DNA of 64,000 nucleotides from Thermoanaerobacterium sp. PSU-2 (GTDB lineage Bacteria; Bacillota; Thermoanaerobacteria; Thermoanaerobacterales; Thermoanaerobacteraceae), in assembly GCF_002102475.1 (NCBI RefSeq), contig NZ_MSQD01000005.1, positions 1 to 64,000 of the forward strand, in the 5' to 3' direction. Below, in pieces: positions 1 to 7,376 of the stretch. The notes under the pieces were generated by a model. That model was not told the origin of the DNA. It worked only from the letters and a program-made list of their open reading frames with translations, and searched no databases. Both the position numbers and the translations under genes were made by a program. Within the stretch, counting starts at the first letter, position 1. Each line of letters opens with the position of its first letter.

Positions 1-578
1 TATTATCAATAGGGATGGATGCAGTAGTAAGAGTTAAAGACGAAAGATTAAATATAGTTAAAGATGCTCTTGGTTTATTCAAGTGTCGAGAAGCAGATAA
101 AGAATGGACTGTTAAGAAAGAAAGTAACAATTATATTAAAATAAAGGCCTGGGACGAAGACAATTTTCAAATGCCTAATTCCAACATAGAAGTAAGGTTT
201 ATAAAATTTATAGAGGAGATACATAGCTCAAGCAAAGTAGAAATAAAAGAATCATGGATAATAACTACCTCTAAAGTTACTTCAGTAGAAACCCTATGGA
301 AAATAATACATAAAAGATAGGAAATTGAAAACAATGCTTTTCATCAATTAAAAACAGAATGGCATTTAAATCACTGTTTTCTGCACAGTCCTGAGGGCGT
401 AGAAACTGTGTTAATGTTTATAATAATAGCATTTAATTTGATGCAATTATATTTCTTCAGGTGTATAAGAAATTTTAGAGAAAAGCATATGTTTCAAATA
501 GATATTATTGAAGATATAAAAGATGAGATATTTATCATAGAAACTGGATGGAGTAATCCACTGTTTGTGAAGACATAA
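1..578 (+). pseudogene. IS transposase C-terminal part, broken by an in-frame stop
   Basis: The reading frame is open from the left edge and is cut by TAG at 318-320, then continues in the same frame to TAA at 576-578. Upstream text reads VVRVKDERLNIVKDALGLFK. Downstream text reads EIENNAFHQLKTEWHLNHCF. The second block is the typical C-terminal DDE region of IS4-like transposases, where the final catalytic Glu lies in a W-x-IENN-type motif. The stop falls where these proteins usually have Trp (HKR-W-EIENN), so one TGG to TAG change explains it. The gene start and the left end of the element lie outside the window. I did not identify the terminal inverted repeat. The IS family is an inference from the motif. 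The gene is probably inactive unless the stop is read through. Confidence 0.75.
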
Positions 579-791
579 TTTGAAACAAAACTGGAAATTC
601 ATTATTAAAATTCATGGGGTAAGGGGAAAGTGCAACTTTTTTAGCATCTAAACGGATTTACTATTACCATATATTCAACTAGATGTAAAATATAAAAATT
701 CTTGTAAAGATAAATTTTTTGCTGGAATTTTGATGCGAAATCTCTGGTTAAAATGCTGTTTACTTTTATTCTTATGTGTTATAATATAAGT

Positions 792-883
792 AAGAGTAAT
801 CGGCGCCGCAAAGTGCGGTCGCCCAGCGTAAGTTATAAAGTTATAACCACTCTGGTTGCAGCAGGGTGGTTATTATTTTTTTT
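792..883 (+). ncRNA. Antisense RNA antitoxin of the type I toxin-antitoxin unit
   Basis: A TATAAT box at 780-785 should start a transcript near 792; the -35 region is weak (GTTTAC-like). The transcript would contain a GC-rich 5' hairpin around 802-823. It ends in a classic terminator: ATAACCAC (843-850) pairs with GTGGTTAT (866-873), followed by eight T at 876-883. The RNA would be about 92 nt and fully complementary to the 3' half of the small toxin gene on the other strand. This is the layout of BsrG/SR4-like and TxpA/RatA-like modules, where an RNA antitoxin overlaps the 3' end of the toxin message. The promoter, terminator and overlap are visible; the antitoxin role is inferred. Confidence 0.7.
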
Positions 884-958
884 GTTAAAACTAAGAATTG
901 CTATGACGAACATTCCAAACATTATCATCAAAGATAATGTTTCATATGTATTCATCAT
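833..958 (-). CDS. Small holin-like type I toxin, 41 aa
   Basis: This 41-residue gene starts with tandem ATG ATG at 958 after a strong GGGAGG ribosome site. The product begins MMNTYETLSLMIMFGMFVIA and continues with ILSFNKKNNN. That pattern, Y-[EQ]-[TA]-L-S-L-M-I-x-F-G-M followed by one hydrophobic segment and a lysine-rich tail, is typical of the putative holin-like toxin family (BsrG/TxpA relatives), which damage the membrane or envelope. It is followed by a polar tail ending VVITL. An antisense transcript covers its 3' half. The message can fold so that TTTCCC pairs with the GGGAGG ribosome site (loop ACGAA), and AGCAGGGTG in the leader is an exact complement of CACCCTGCT inside the gene. 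Both features would keep the mRNA silent, as in known type I toxins. Confidence 0.8.
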   Translation of the reverse strand: MMNTYETLSLMIMFGMFVIAILSFNKKNNNHPAATRVVITL

Positions 959-1023
959 AAGCAACCACCTCCCTTCGTGGGAAAGTGCGACCACACCCTG
1001 CTATATCCGATTACTCTATCCAT

Positions 1024-1053
1024 ATAATACCACAATTATATAAATATCTACAA
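1024..1053 (-). promoter_or_regulatory. Promoter of the small toxin gene
   Basis: On the minus strand TTGTAG (1048-1053) and TATTAT (1024-1029) are separated by 18 bases, a good sigma-A type match. A start near 1017 would give an approximately 60-nt leader before the toxin start codon. This leader holds the ribosome-site hairpin and the segment complementary to the toxin coding region. Confidence 0.55.
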
Positions 1054-1082
1054 TATAGAAAAATAGAATATCTAATCTGCTT

Positions 1083-1235
1083 CTAAACCAGTAACTTTCC
1101 AAATAAAACTCTCTTTCTCCGTCTATTGGGCAATACCGGCTTAAGTAGCTCTAAAATAATCGAATCAATATCTTTACCAAAAGATCCTATCATAAGAAAT
1201 TTTTGAACCAGAATAAAATACATCTTTTTCAGCAT
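1083..1235 (-). pseudogene. Possible remnant of a gene, 50 aa
   Basis: A minus-strand frame from ATG 1235 to TAG 1083 encodes 50 residues with text such as SIILELLKPVLPNRRRKR. That stretch faintly recalls the N-terminal region of some transposases (E-P-L-L-P-x-R-R-R). There is no convincing ribosome site and no matching full-length gene. A second frame over the same bases also encodes a short peptide (MPSIWEKTKDYAEK). I treat this as a degraded fragment between the toxin unit and the CRISPR array; it may be chance. Confidence 0.2.
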
Positions 1236-1267
1236 AATCTTTTGTTTTTTCCCATATCGAAGGCATA

Positions 1268-1696
1268 TATTAAATTCCTCATAGGTAGGCCAAAAACTGC
1301 CTTCTGTTCCTAATATTACTCAAGTTCAAGTTTAGTTTCAATTCCTCGTAGGTAGGCTAAAAACAGCGATGATGTTGCCAAAATTCTTGCGAAAGACGAG
1401 TGTTTCAATTCCTCGTAGGTAGGCTAAAAACCTTGCTTATCTAACCCAGACGACATAAAATATATTGGTTTCAATTCCTCGTAGGTAGGCTAAAAACTTT
1501 AAAAGTAGCCTCACAAAAAGACGTAGATTGCTGTTTCAATTCCTCGTAGGTAGGCTAAAAACCTGCGACGACTGCTATCGTCGTTATAGTACAATACAGT
1601 TTCAATTCCTCGTAGGTAGGCTAAAAACAAATCATGAAACAAGATTTTTAGAAATTGAAGAAAATAGTTTCAATTCCTCGTAGGTAGGCTAAAAAC
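1268..1696 (-). CRISPR. CRISPR array, 7 repeats and 6 spacers, no cas genes nearby
   Basis: Six identical 30-base repeats start at 1335, 1402, 1468, 1533, 1599 and 1667 (plus-strand text begins GTTTCAATTCC and ends GGCTAAAAAC). A seventh, degenerate copy lies at 1268-1297 with five differences. Spacers are 37, 37, 36, 35, 36 and 38 bases and differ from each other. Read on the minus strand the repeat ends ATTGAAAC, the usual 8-base crRNA handle of type I-B/III arrays. The degenerate copy at the left end marks the leader-distal end. Both observations place the leader on the right and transcription leftward. No cas gene is in the window, so the array must rely on Cas proteins encoded elsewhere or be inactive. 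Confidence 0.95.
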
Positions 1697-2000
1697 ACGT
1701 TCACTTCCTCTTATAAAGCCATTCTCTTTTTGCAAGAAAACATATCAATGTCAATCTCTCTTGCTTAATAATTTAATAATCTCTCATTCTTCCTGATAAA
1801 AGCTAAAACGTAAATTCCTATATTGCCGTCGATGTCCTGCACTTTTTGCATTATCTAAGGTAGACGACAATTTACTACACAATCTAACAACTTTATATAA
1901 TATAATTCTACATAATTCTTCAAATTCCTCCTTGCATTTTAACTTTTTATACCTATATTGTATATTTTTATTTTGTTCACAATTTGTTTACAATTTTGTA
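1697..2000 (-). promoter_or_regulatory. CRISPR leader region
   Basis: This AT-rich, gene-free stretch borders the leader-proximal repeat. It contains a structured element at 1823-1870. On the minus strand TTGTCGTC and GACGGCAA can form an 8-bp outer stem (one wobble), with an inner TGCA/TGCA pair. Boundaries are approximate, and the element's role in crRNA transcription or spacer acquisition is inferred from its position. Confidence 0.5.
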
Positions 2001-2011
2001 GTACAATTTAA

Positions 2012-2179
2012 AAAATATGTATAGATGAGAAAATTCGCATCAGAATTCAGATAAAAGACTTTGCCCAATATATTGAAAAGGACGAAGTTTGCCTCGTTAC
2101 AGTAAACGGTTTTAATTACTGGGCATATCGTTACGGAGTAGCCTTAAATGGCATAGATAATGCTGTAGTAATATTGTGA
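2012..2179 (+). pseudogene. Possible gene remnant, 55 codons without a start
   Basis: An open frame from 2012 to TGA at 2177-2179 encodes text including DFAQYIEKDEVCLVTVNGF and NYWAYRYGVALNGIDNAVV. This looks like structured protein rather than random AT-rich DNA. There is no ATG/GTG/TTG with a ribosome site at the left end, and the frame stops abruptly. I do not recognise the family. It is probably the C-terminal remnant of a lost gene between the CRISPR leader and ppx. Confidence 0.3.
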
Positions 2180-2222
2180 TGGGCTAAGAAAGCTTTTAAA
2201 AATGGAAATGCTCTATATGCAT

Positions 2223-3128
2223 TTATAGTACTGATATATATTTTTCTACTAAAGCACCTTCCAGATTGTCCCATTCGCTTACGGTAATTGAAGTACAGTT
2301 CAAAAGTTTTAAAATTGTATAGACTATTATTGTGCCAGCAATGATAATATCAGCTCTTTCAGGCTGCAAGCCATTTAAAAGTTTTCTCTCATCCAAGCTC
2401 AACGACATCATTAAATCCAGCAATCTTTTTATTTCGCTTTTACTAAGTACATATCCATGAACTAATTCTCTCGAGTAGATTTCTAAACCCTGTGACATGG
2501 CAGCAAGTGTTGTTATTGTACCACCTATGCCAACTATATCTGTAGGTATTTCTTGATTTTCGCTTATAAATGGCGTAAGCATATCTGTTATATAAAGACT
2601 TATATTGTTGTACTCATCGATCGTAATAGGATCATTCTTTATAAATTTCTCAGTAAGCCTTAAAGCACCTATATCAAAGCTTTTTTTCACAAGGTTTCCG
2701 TTAAGATAAGAAAATTCTGTACTCCCTCCACCAACATCCAAAACCAATACATTTTCTCTTTTTATTCCGTATGAGACACCAATATATCCATAAAGACTTT
2801 CAGTTTCACCATCTATTATATCAACGTTTATGCCAAGTTTTGAAAGTTCATTTATAAAGCTGTCAGCATTTTTAGCATCTCTCACTGCAGATGTAGCAAA
2901 AGCATATATCTCTTGTACCTTGAGATTTTCAGCATCGTCTAAAAAAGCTTTTATTGCACTTGCTGTTCGTTCAATAGCATCGCTGGCCAATCTCCCATTT
3001 TTTGATACAGAATCACCAAGCCTCGTTACTTTAACATCCTTCTTTATGTGTTTAATTTCTTTCCCATCTACATCACACATAAGATAGCGGACAGAATTTG
3101 TTCCTATATCGATAACAGAACACCTCAT
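2223..3128 (-). CDS. ppx: Ppx/GppA family exopolyphosphatase
   Basis: This 301-residue protein has the ASKHA-fold N-terminus CSVIDIGTNSVRYL (first phosphate loop) and a second phosphate loop at about residues 140-150, VLDVGGGSTEF. It also has the GIGGTITTLAA motif near 205. These are the signatures of Ppx/GppA enzymes, which degrade inorganic polyphosphate and/or remove the 5' phosphate of pppGpp. The length fits the short form with only the two ASKHA domains and no C-terminal HD domain, so a choice between polyphosphate and pppGpp as substrate cannot be made. It is the last gene of the yabQ-divIC-yabR-ppx run. The ribosome site GGGAGG lies before ATG 3128, and a terminator separates it from yabR. 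Confidence 0.88.
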   Translation of the reverse strand: MRCSVIDIGTNSVRYLMCDVDGKEIKHIKKDVKVTRLGDSVSKNGRLASDAIERTASAIKAFLDDAENLKVQEIYAFATSAVRDAKNADSFINELSKLGINVDIIDGETESLYGYIGVSYGIKRENVLVLDVGGGSTEFSYLNGNLVKKSFDIGALRLTEKFIKNDPITIDEYNNISLYITDMLTPFISENQEIPTDIVGIGGTITTLAAMSQGLEIYSRELVHGYVLSKSEIKRLLDLMMSLSLDERKLLNGLQPERADIIIAGTIIVYTILKLLNCTSITVSEWDNLEGALVEKYISVL

Positions 3129-3149
3129 AATAGTCCTCCCATAAAAAAT

Positions 3150-3167
3150 CTTCGGGCTTGCCCGAAG
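3150..3167 (-). terminator. Hairpin terminator after yabR
   Basis: CTTCGGGC and GCCCGAAG form a perfect 8-bp stem with a two-base loop, followed on the minus strand by ATTTTTT. It lies between the yabR stop and the ppx ribosome site and probably attenuates read-through. Confidence 0.75.
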
Positions 3168-3169
3168 TT

Positions 3170-3592
3170 TTAATAACTAGCGTTTCTTTTGTAGCCGCCG
3201 CCTCTTCTTTTTGAATCAAAATTCTTTTTAAGCTGCTGCTGCCTTTCATCAGAATCCTTTAAAAATTTTGATATCCTTTCTTCAAAAGATATATTATTAT
3301 TCCGATTGCTATAATTGTCACTGTCATAGCCTTTGTTGCTTTTTGCTTGTTTTGGCTTTGGCAAAGCCTTTTTTATTGATAGGCTTATCCTTCCGCCCTT
3401 ATCCATAGAAAGAATCTTTACCTTCACCTTGTCGTTTTCTTTCAAAAACTCGTTTATGTCTTTTACATACGTATTAGCAACTTCTGATATATGGACTAGC
3501 CCTGTTTTGCCTTCTGGTAATTGAACAAACGCTCCAAAATCTGTGATATTTAGAACAGTTCCTTCAACTACCTCTCCTACCTGAAATGGCAT
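3170..3592 (-). CDS. yabR: S1-domain RNA-binding protein, YabR type
   Basis: The 140-residue product opens with an S1 RNA-binding domain (residues about 1-70: VGEVVEGTVLNITDFGAFVQL, GLVHISEVA, VKVKILSMDKGGRISLSIK). A hydrophilic, Lys/Arg-rich tail follows, ending FDSKRRGGGYKRNASY. It matches YabR, which in Bacillus lies directly after divIC as it does here. It probably binds ribosomes or RNA. The ATG at 3592 follows a GGGAGG site and the start MPFQVGEVVEG is typical. Confidence 0.88.
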   Translation of the reverse strand: MPFQVGEVVEGTVLNITDFGAFVQLPEGKTGLVHISEVANTYVKDINEFLKENDKVKVKILSMDKGGRISLSIKKALPKPKQAKSNKGYDSDNYSNRNNNISFEERISKFLKDSDERQQQLKKNFDSKRRGGGYKRNASY

Positions 3593-3687
3593 ATAAATGT
3601 TTATCCTCCCTCTTCTTATTTGATTACTAATATGTTTAATTATATATTAAAAAGTCATTTCTATCAAGCATATTAAAAAAATTCGCC

Positions 3688-3987
3688 TTAATTCGAGGAA
3701 TTTTGTGCATCCTTAGCAGTATCTATAAACATTATCTCTCCTTTTTTGATAAGCCCTAATTTTTGCCTGGCTTCATTTTCGATAAATTCATCTGTCTTTA
3801 TATATTTTATCTGATTGTTTAATTTTTTATTCTCCTCTTCAGCAGCATTTACCTGTGTAATAGCTGCATTCAATTTTTTATCCAACACATTTAATGTTAT
3901 TTGTTGCTTTACAAGAGTAAATAATATGTACACAACAAAAAGAATCAAAAGAGCAGGTTTTAACTTCATTTTTCTCCTTTGTTTCAT
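3688..3987 (-). CDS. divIC: Septum formation initiator DivIC/FtsB-like
   Basis: A short bitopic membrane protein. A basic N-terminus (KQRRKMKLKP) precedes one membrane segment (ALLILFVVYILFTLV). A coiled coil at about residues 30-70 and the DivIC C-terminal motif (EFIENEARQKLGLIKKGEIMF) follow. DivIC works with FtsL and DivIB in assembly of the division septum. I chose ATG 3987 because GAGAGG lies 10 bases upstream; a GTG at 4005 in the same frame would add six residues but has no proper ribosome site. It sits between yabQ and yabR as in Bacillus and Clostridia. Confidence 0.85.
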   Translation of the reverse strand: MKQRRKMKLKPALLILFVVYILFTLVKQQITLNVLDKKLNAAITQVNAAEEENKKLNNQIKYIKTDEFIENEARQKLGLIKKGEIMFIDTAKDAQNSSN

Positions 3988-4052
3988 GGTTAACATACCT
4001 CTCACACATTTTTAGTCTTTTAAATATATTCGACATTTATTAGAAAAATCCT

Positions 4053-4529
4053 TTATTTTTTTCTCTTAAAAATATTAAAATGTGATATTGTATTATTGAT
4101 TAACTTACCAGGAATACCCAGTATCCTTGAAATATATCTTACCGGTACCGATAAAATTTTATAAATAGCAACAAATGGATATGACCCAATTTTATATACC
4201 CATATCACAGTATTTCTCATGACCTTATAAAAAAATAGCAACAATTTCATCACAATAGGACTTAGAAATATGTTGTACAAAAGTATTCCAATTAAAAGTC
4301 CAAGAAATGAGTAAAACCTTATTTCAGCATAATTGCTTACATACAAAAAAAATATAAATACGATTGTAGCCAATATCCAATATATTATATCCCCTATGTC
4401 AGTTCCAATCCTCTTTGGTCTTAGTATAAATCTAAACAATTTATATACATCGTATAAAATAGCGATTATTATGCCACCATATAACATGACAAGAAAAGAA
4501 TAAAGTTGACTCTCAACATTCATTACCAT
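4053..4529 (-). CDS. yabQ: Spore cortex biosynthesis protein YabQ
   Basis: This 158-residue multi-spanning membrane protein has the YabQ pattern. The N-terminal helix (LYSFLVMLYGGIIIAILYDVY) is followed by FRFILRPKRIGTDIGDIIYWI, further hydrophobic segments to about residue 110, and a basic tail ending FNIFKRKK. YabQ localises to the outer forespore membrane and is needed for cortex formation. It normally follows yabP directly. Here yabP is 2.5 kb away, separated by a pyrophosphatase and a HAD phosphatase. AGGAGG precedes ATG 4529. Confidence 0.85.
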   Translation of the reverse strand: MVMNVESQLYSFLVMLYGGIIIAILYDVYKLFRFILRPKRIGTDIGDIIYWILATIVFIFFLYVSNYAEIRFYSFLGLLIGILLYNIFLSPIVMKLLLFFYKVMRNTVIWVYKIGSYPFVAIYKILSVPVRYISRILGIPGKLINNTISHFNIFKRKK

Positions 4530-4682
4530 TTACATTATACCTCCTCATATTATATTATATTTATGTAGGAAATTGATATGATTCATTTAATGCGCCAACC
4601 GATATTCATTGATAATCTTACACAATCTTCCGTATTAAACTATTTACGAAGTTTAAAAATCTAAACAAAGGAGAAATTGAAT

Positions 4683-6302
4683 ATGAGTATTGTATTTGTT
4701 TCAGGCCATAAAAATCCAGATACTGATTCCATTTGTTCAGCAATTGCATACGCTAATTTAAAGAGAATAGCCGACAAAATAAATGCGGTACCAGTAAGGC
4801 TTGGTCCTATTAACAGAGAAACGCAATTTGTTTTAGACTATTTTAATGTAAATGAACCACTATTGATAGACAATGTATATACTCAGGTTGGCGATATCGC
4901 TTATGACAAGCCACTTACTATAAGTGAAAAAGCACCAATGTATGAAGCTTGGAATATTTTATTAAACAACAATTCCAAGACGATTGTGGTAGTAGACGAT
5001 GAAAATAAATTAAAAGGCATCGCTACTATGGGAGACCTTGCAAAAGCATACCTGACATCATCACACGAGCTGTCAAATTACACTATTCCCGTTGAAAACA
5101 TCATAAAGACATTAAACGGAAAGCTAATATTAAAAAATGAAGAATTTGTAAGAGGCGACATAATTGTTGCCGCCATGCAAACACAAAGCGTAGTAAGCAG
5201 AATAGAACCCGGTATGACGTTAATCGTAGGCAACAGAGAAAACATACAATTAGAATCGATAAAAAAAGGCGCAAAGACTATAATAATCACCGGCGGCGAA
5301 GACCCATCTTCCGCAGTCATAGAAGAAGCGAAAAAGTTTGGCTCGACTTTGATAGTAGTACCTTGCGACACTTTTGATACCATAAAGCTTATAAATCAGT
5401 GCTTACCTGTGTCATTGATAATGATCAAGGATGACATTGTCACATTTAAAGACAGTGATTACATAGATGATGTAAGACAGACGATGTTAAAATACAGATA
5501 TAGAAATTTCCCTGTAGTTGATGATGAAGGAAAAATATTGGGTCTATTGGCAAGACGCCACATATTGGACTATGAAAGAAAGAAAATAATACTTGTTGAT
5601 CACAACGAATTGTCTCAAGCTGTTGACGGGATAGAAGATGCTACTATCCTTGAAATCATTGACCACCACCGAGTTGGCGGCATTGAAACAAATCAACCTA
5701 TACTGTTTAGAAATCAGCCTGTAGGATGTTCTTCTACAATAATCAATAAGATCTATGAAGAGAGAGGTATAACGCCAGACAAGCGTATTGCAGGACTCAT
5801 GTGTGCAGCCATATTATCAGACACCCTTGTATTCAAATCTCCAACATGCACACCAGAAGATATAAGGGCAGCAAAAAAATTGGCTGAAATAGCTGAGATA
5901 GACATAGAGTCTTTTGGCAAAAAGATGTTTGAAGCTGGCACATCTTTAAAAGGCAAGACAGTTGAAGAGATATTTTACACCGACTTTAAAGAATTTTTAA
6001 TCGGCAACTTAAGAGTTGGTATAGGACAAGTCAATACACTGTCAAGCATTGGAAATCTTAAAGATGATCTTCTCAAATTTATGGAGGAGGAAAGAAAAAA
6101 CAAAAGCTTTGATATGCTTTTGCTGATGCTGACAGATATAATCAACGAAGGTTCTTTGTTTTTGTTCGCAGGCAATCACAAGGAGTTATTAGAAAGGGCA
6201 TTTAACATAAATATCGATGACAATCATTTTTACCTGCCATACGTCATATCGAGGAAAAAGCAAGTTGTGCCTCCAATAGCAAAAGCGATAAACTTAAAAT
6301 AG
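4683..6302 (+). CDS. ppaC: Family II manganese-dependent inorganic pyrophosphatase with CBS and DRTGG domains
   Basis: The catalytic DHH domain is split by a regulatory insert. The start carries SGHKNPDTDSICSAIAYA (metal ligands His and Asp). CBS repeats lie at about residues 70-120 and 245-300, with a DRTGG-like domain between them (GDIIVAAMQTQSV ... IIITGGEDPSSAVIEEAKK). The catalytic part resumes with LVDHNELSQAV and EIIDHHRVGG (DHH motif), and the C-terminal DHHA2 domain ends RKKQVVPP. CBS-PPases of this kind hydrolyse pyrophosphate and are allosterically controlled by adenine nucleotides or diadenosine polyphosphates. ATG 4683 lies nine bases after AAAGGAG; a TTG at 4677 is too close. 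It is the only plus-strand gene inside the minus-strand spore cluster. Confidence 0.93.
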   Translation: MSIVFVSGHKNPDTDSICSAIAYANLKRIADKINAVPVRLGPINRETQFVLDYFNVNEPLLIDNVYTQVGDIAYDKPLTISEKAPMYEAWNILLNNNSKTIVVVDDENKLKGIATMGDLAKAYLTSSHELSNYTIPVENIIKTLNGKLILKNEEFVRGDIIVAAMQTQSVVSRIEPGMTLIVGNRENIQLESIKKGAKTIIITGGEDPSSAVIEEAKKFGSTLIVVPCDTFDTIKLINQCLPVSLIMIKDDIVTFKDSDYIDDVRQTMLKYRYRNFPVVDDEGKILGLLARRHILDYERKKIILVDHNELSQAVDGIEDATILEIIDHHRVGGIETNQPILFRNQPVGCSSTIINKIYEERGITPDKRIAGLMCAAILSDTLVFKSPTCTPEDIRAAKKLAEIAEIDIESFGKKMFEAGTSLKGKTVEEIFYTDFKEFLIGNLRVGIGQVNTLSSIGNLKDDLLKFMEEERKNKSFDMLLLMLTDIINEGSLFLFAGNHKELLERAFNINIDDNHFYLPYVISRKKQVVPPIAKAINLK

Positions 6303-6316
6303 TTTATCGCTTTTTT
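6285..6316 (+). terminator. Terminator overlapping the end of ppaC
   Basis: GCGATAAAC (6285-6293) pairs with GTTTATCGC (6302-6310), followed by six T. The stem spans the ppaC stop codon and also overlaps the 3' end of the convergent HAD gene. Confidence 0.8.
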
Positions 6317-6935
6317 CTAAATATTCTATGATATCTTTAAAATCTTCAAATGGAACGAATGGAATGCCATTGTCTTCACAGTATTTTAATAGCACACCTT
6401 TCGCAAACAGCAAATCGGCATATTTTGAAATGCAAATATCGGAGTAACCATCACCAATATAGATAATACGCGTGTTTTTATTCTTATATTTTTTTAAGAT
6501 GTCCAGCTTGCAAGAACCACATTTATCGCAATCATCAGATGTATTAAATGATGCCACAATTTTGCCGTCGCGAAAATCAAGCTTATTGCTAAAATACTCT
6601 ATGTCAATATTGTATTTATCTAGGACAGTCCTTATGTTGAAGTCATAACCATCGCTGGCTATTATAACTTTATAGCCTCTATCTTTGCAAAACTCCATGA
6701 AATCTTTAAAATATAAATCTATTTCCATCGTCAAAAGCAATGATTTCAATTTTTCTTCATCCATGTCCATAAGCTTAAATGTCTCTAATGCACATTCTTC
6801 TGTAGTTATCTTCCCTTCTTCCCAATCTTTCTCTATCTCTTGCCAGCCATCTTTAGCAAAAGCCTTTACCATCGCATAGCACGTATCTTCTTTTGTTATT
6901 GTTCCATCAAAGTCTACAAGTACATAAGTATCCAT
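6294..6935 (-). CDS. HAD-superfamily (MtnX/PSP-like) phosphatase
   Basis: The product starts MDTYVLVDFDGTITKEDT, the HAD motif I with nucleophile Asp (DFDGT). Motif II is in IIASDGYDFNI, and motif III/IV is in RIIYIGDGYSDICISKYAD. A pair of CxxC-like cysteines (CDKCGSCKLD) is present. The subfamily is HAD-IB, close to MtnX and phosphoserine phosphatase. The substrate is unknown. ATG 6935 is preceded by AAAGGGG at good distance; upstream in-frame codons to 6995 lack a site. It ends inside the ppaC terminator, so the two genes converge with nine bases of overlap. Confidence 0.82.
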   Translation of the reverse strand: MDTYVLVDFDGTITKEDTCYAMVKAFAKDGWQEIEKDWEEGKITTEECALETFKLMDMDEEKLKSLLLTMEIDLYFKDFMEFCKDRGYKVIIASDGYDFNIRTVLDKYNIDIEYFSNKLDFRDGKIVASFNTSDDCDKCGSCKLDILKKYKNKNTRIIYIGDGYSDICISKYADLLFAKGVLLKYCEDNGIPFVPFEDFKDIIEYLEKSDKLF

Positions 6936-7004
6936 AAAGCATATCCCCTTTAAATCATCTACTATTATAATACACGATTTAAAGGGACACATCAATTCTC
7001 AAAT

Positions 7005-7301
7005 TCACCTAAACATCCTGCTTAAAAAACCGCCAGATTTACCCATTAATCCACCTTTATCGCTGTAAACAATACTTATAAGTTCTCCATCTATTGATAC
7101 ATTTCCATCGTCCAAATTCAGCTTATTTATGTGAAGTTCTTGACCTTTAATCGTGAGAATCCCCATTGATGTTTCCAGCACAACAGTTTCATCATCAAAA
7201 CTTACAACGTTGTCTACGCCTGTTATTTGCATCTTTTCCCTATTTTGAACAGAGATATTTTGCGGTTTATTGATGTTTGTCCCTTTTCTATCATCCATCA
7301 T
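7005..7301 (-). CDS. yabP: Sporulation protein YabP
   Basis: A 98-residue protein with the YabP/YqfC core: ITGVDNVVSFDDETVVLETSM, then GILTIKGQELHINKLNLDDGNVSIDGELISIVY, and a tail ending SGGFLSRMFR. YabP is a spore-specific protein linked with YabQ in cortex assembly. GGAGGTG precedes tandem ATG ATG at 7301/7298. Confidence 0.87.
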   Translation of the reverse strand: MMDDRKGTNINKPQNISVQNREKMQITGVDNVVSFDDETVVLETSMGILTIKGQELHINKLNLDDGNVSIDGELISIVYSDKGGLMGKSGGFLSRMFR

Positions 7302-7351
7302 AACACCTCCTTTTTTAGAATAATTTTATGTCCACATCAATTTTTTAGAAC

Positions 7352-7376
7352 AAAAAAAGAGAGCTTTTGGCTCTCT
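7352..7376 (-). terminator. Terminator after the SpoIID-like gene
   Basis: On the minus strand AAAGAGAGC and GCTCTCTTT form a stem with a CAAAA loop, followed by seven T. It starts directly at the stop codon of the SpoIID-like gene. Confidence 0.75.

Noticed and set aside
753-1043. A 96-codon plus-strand frame across the toxin unit
   Set aside because: It runs antisense to the 41-aa toxin gene and through the antisense-RNA terminator, has no ribosome site, and its text matches nothing known.
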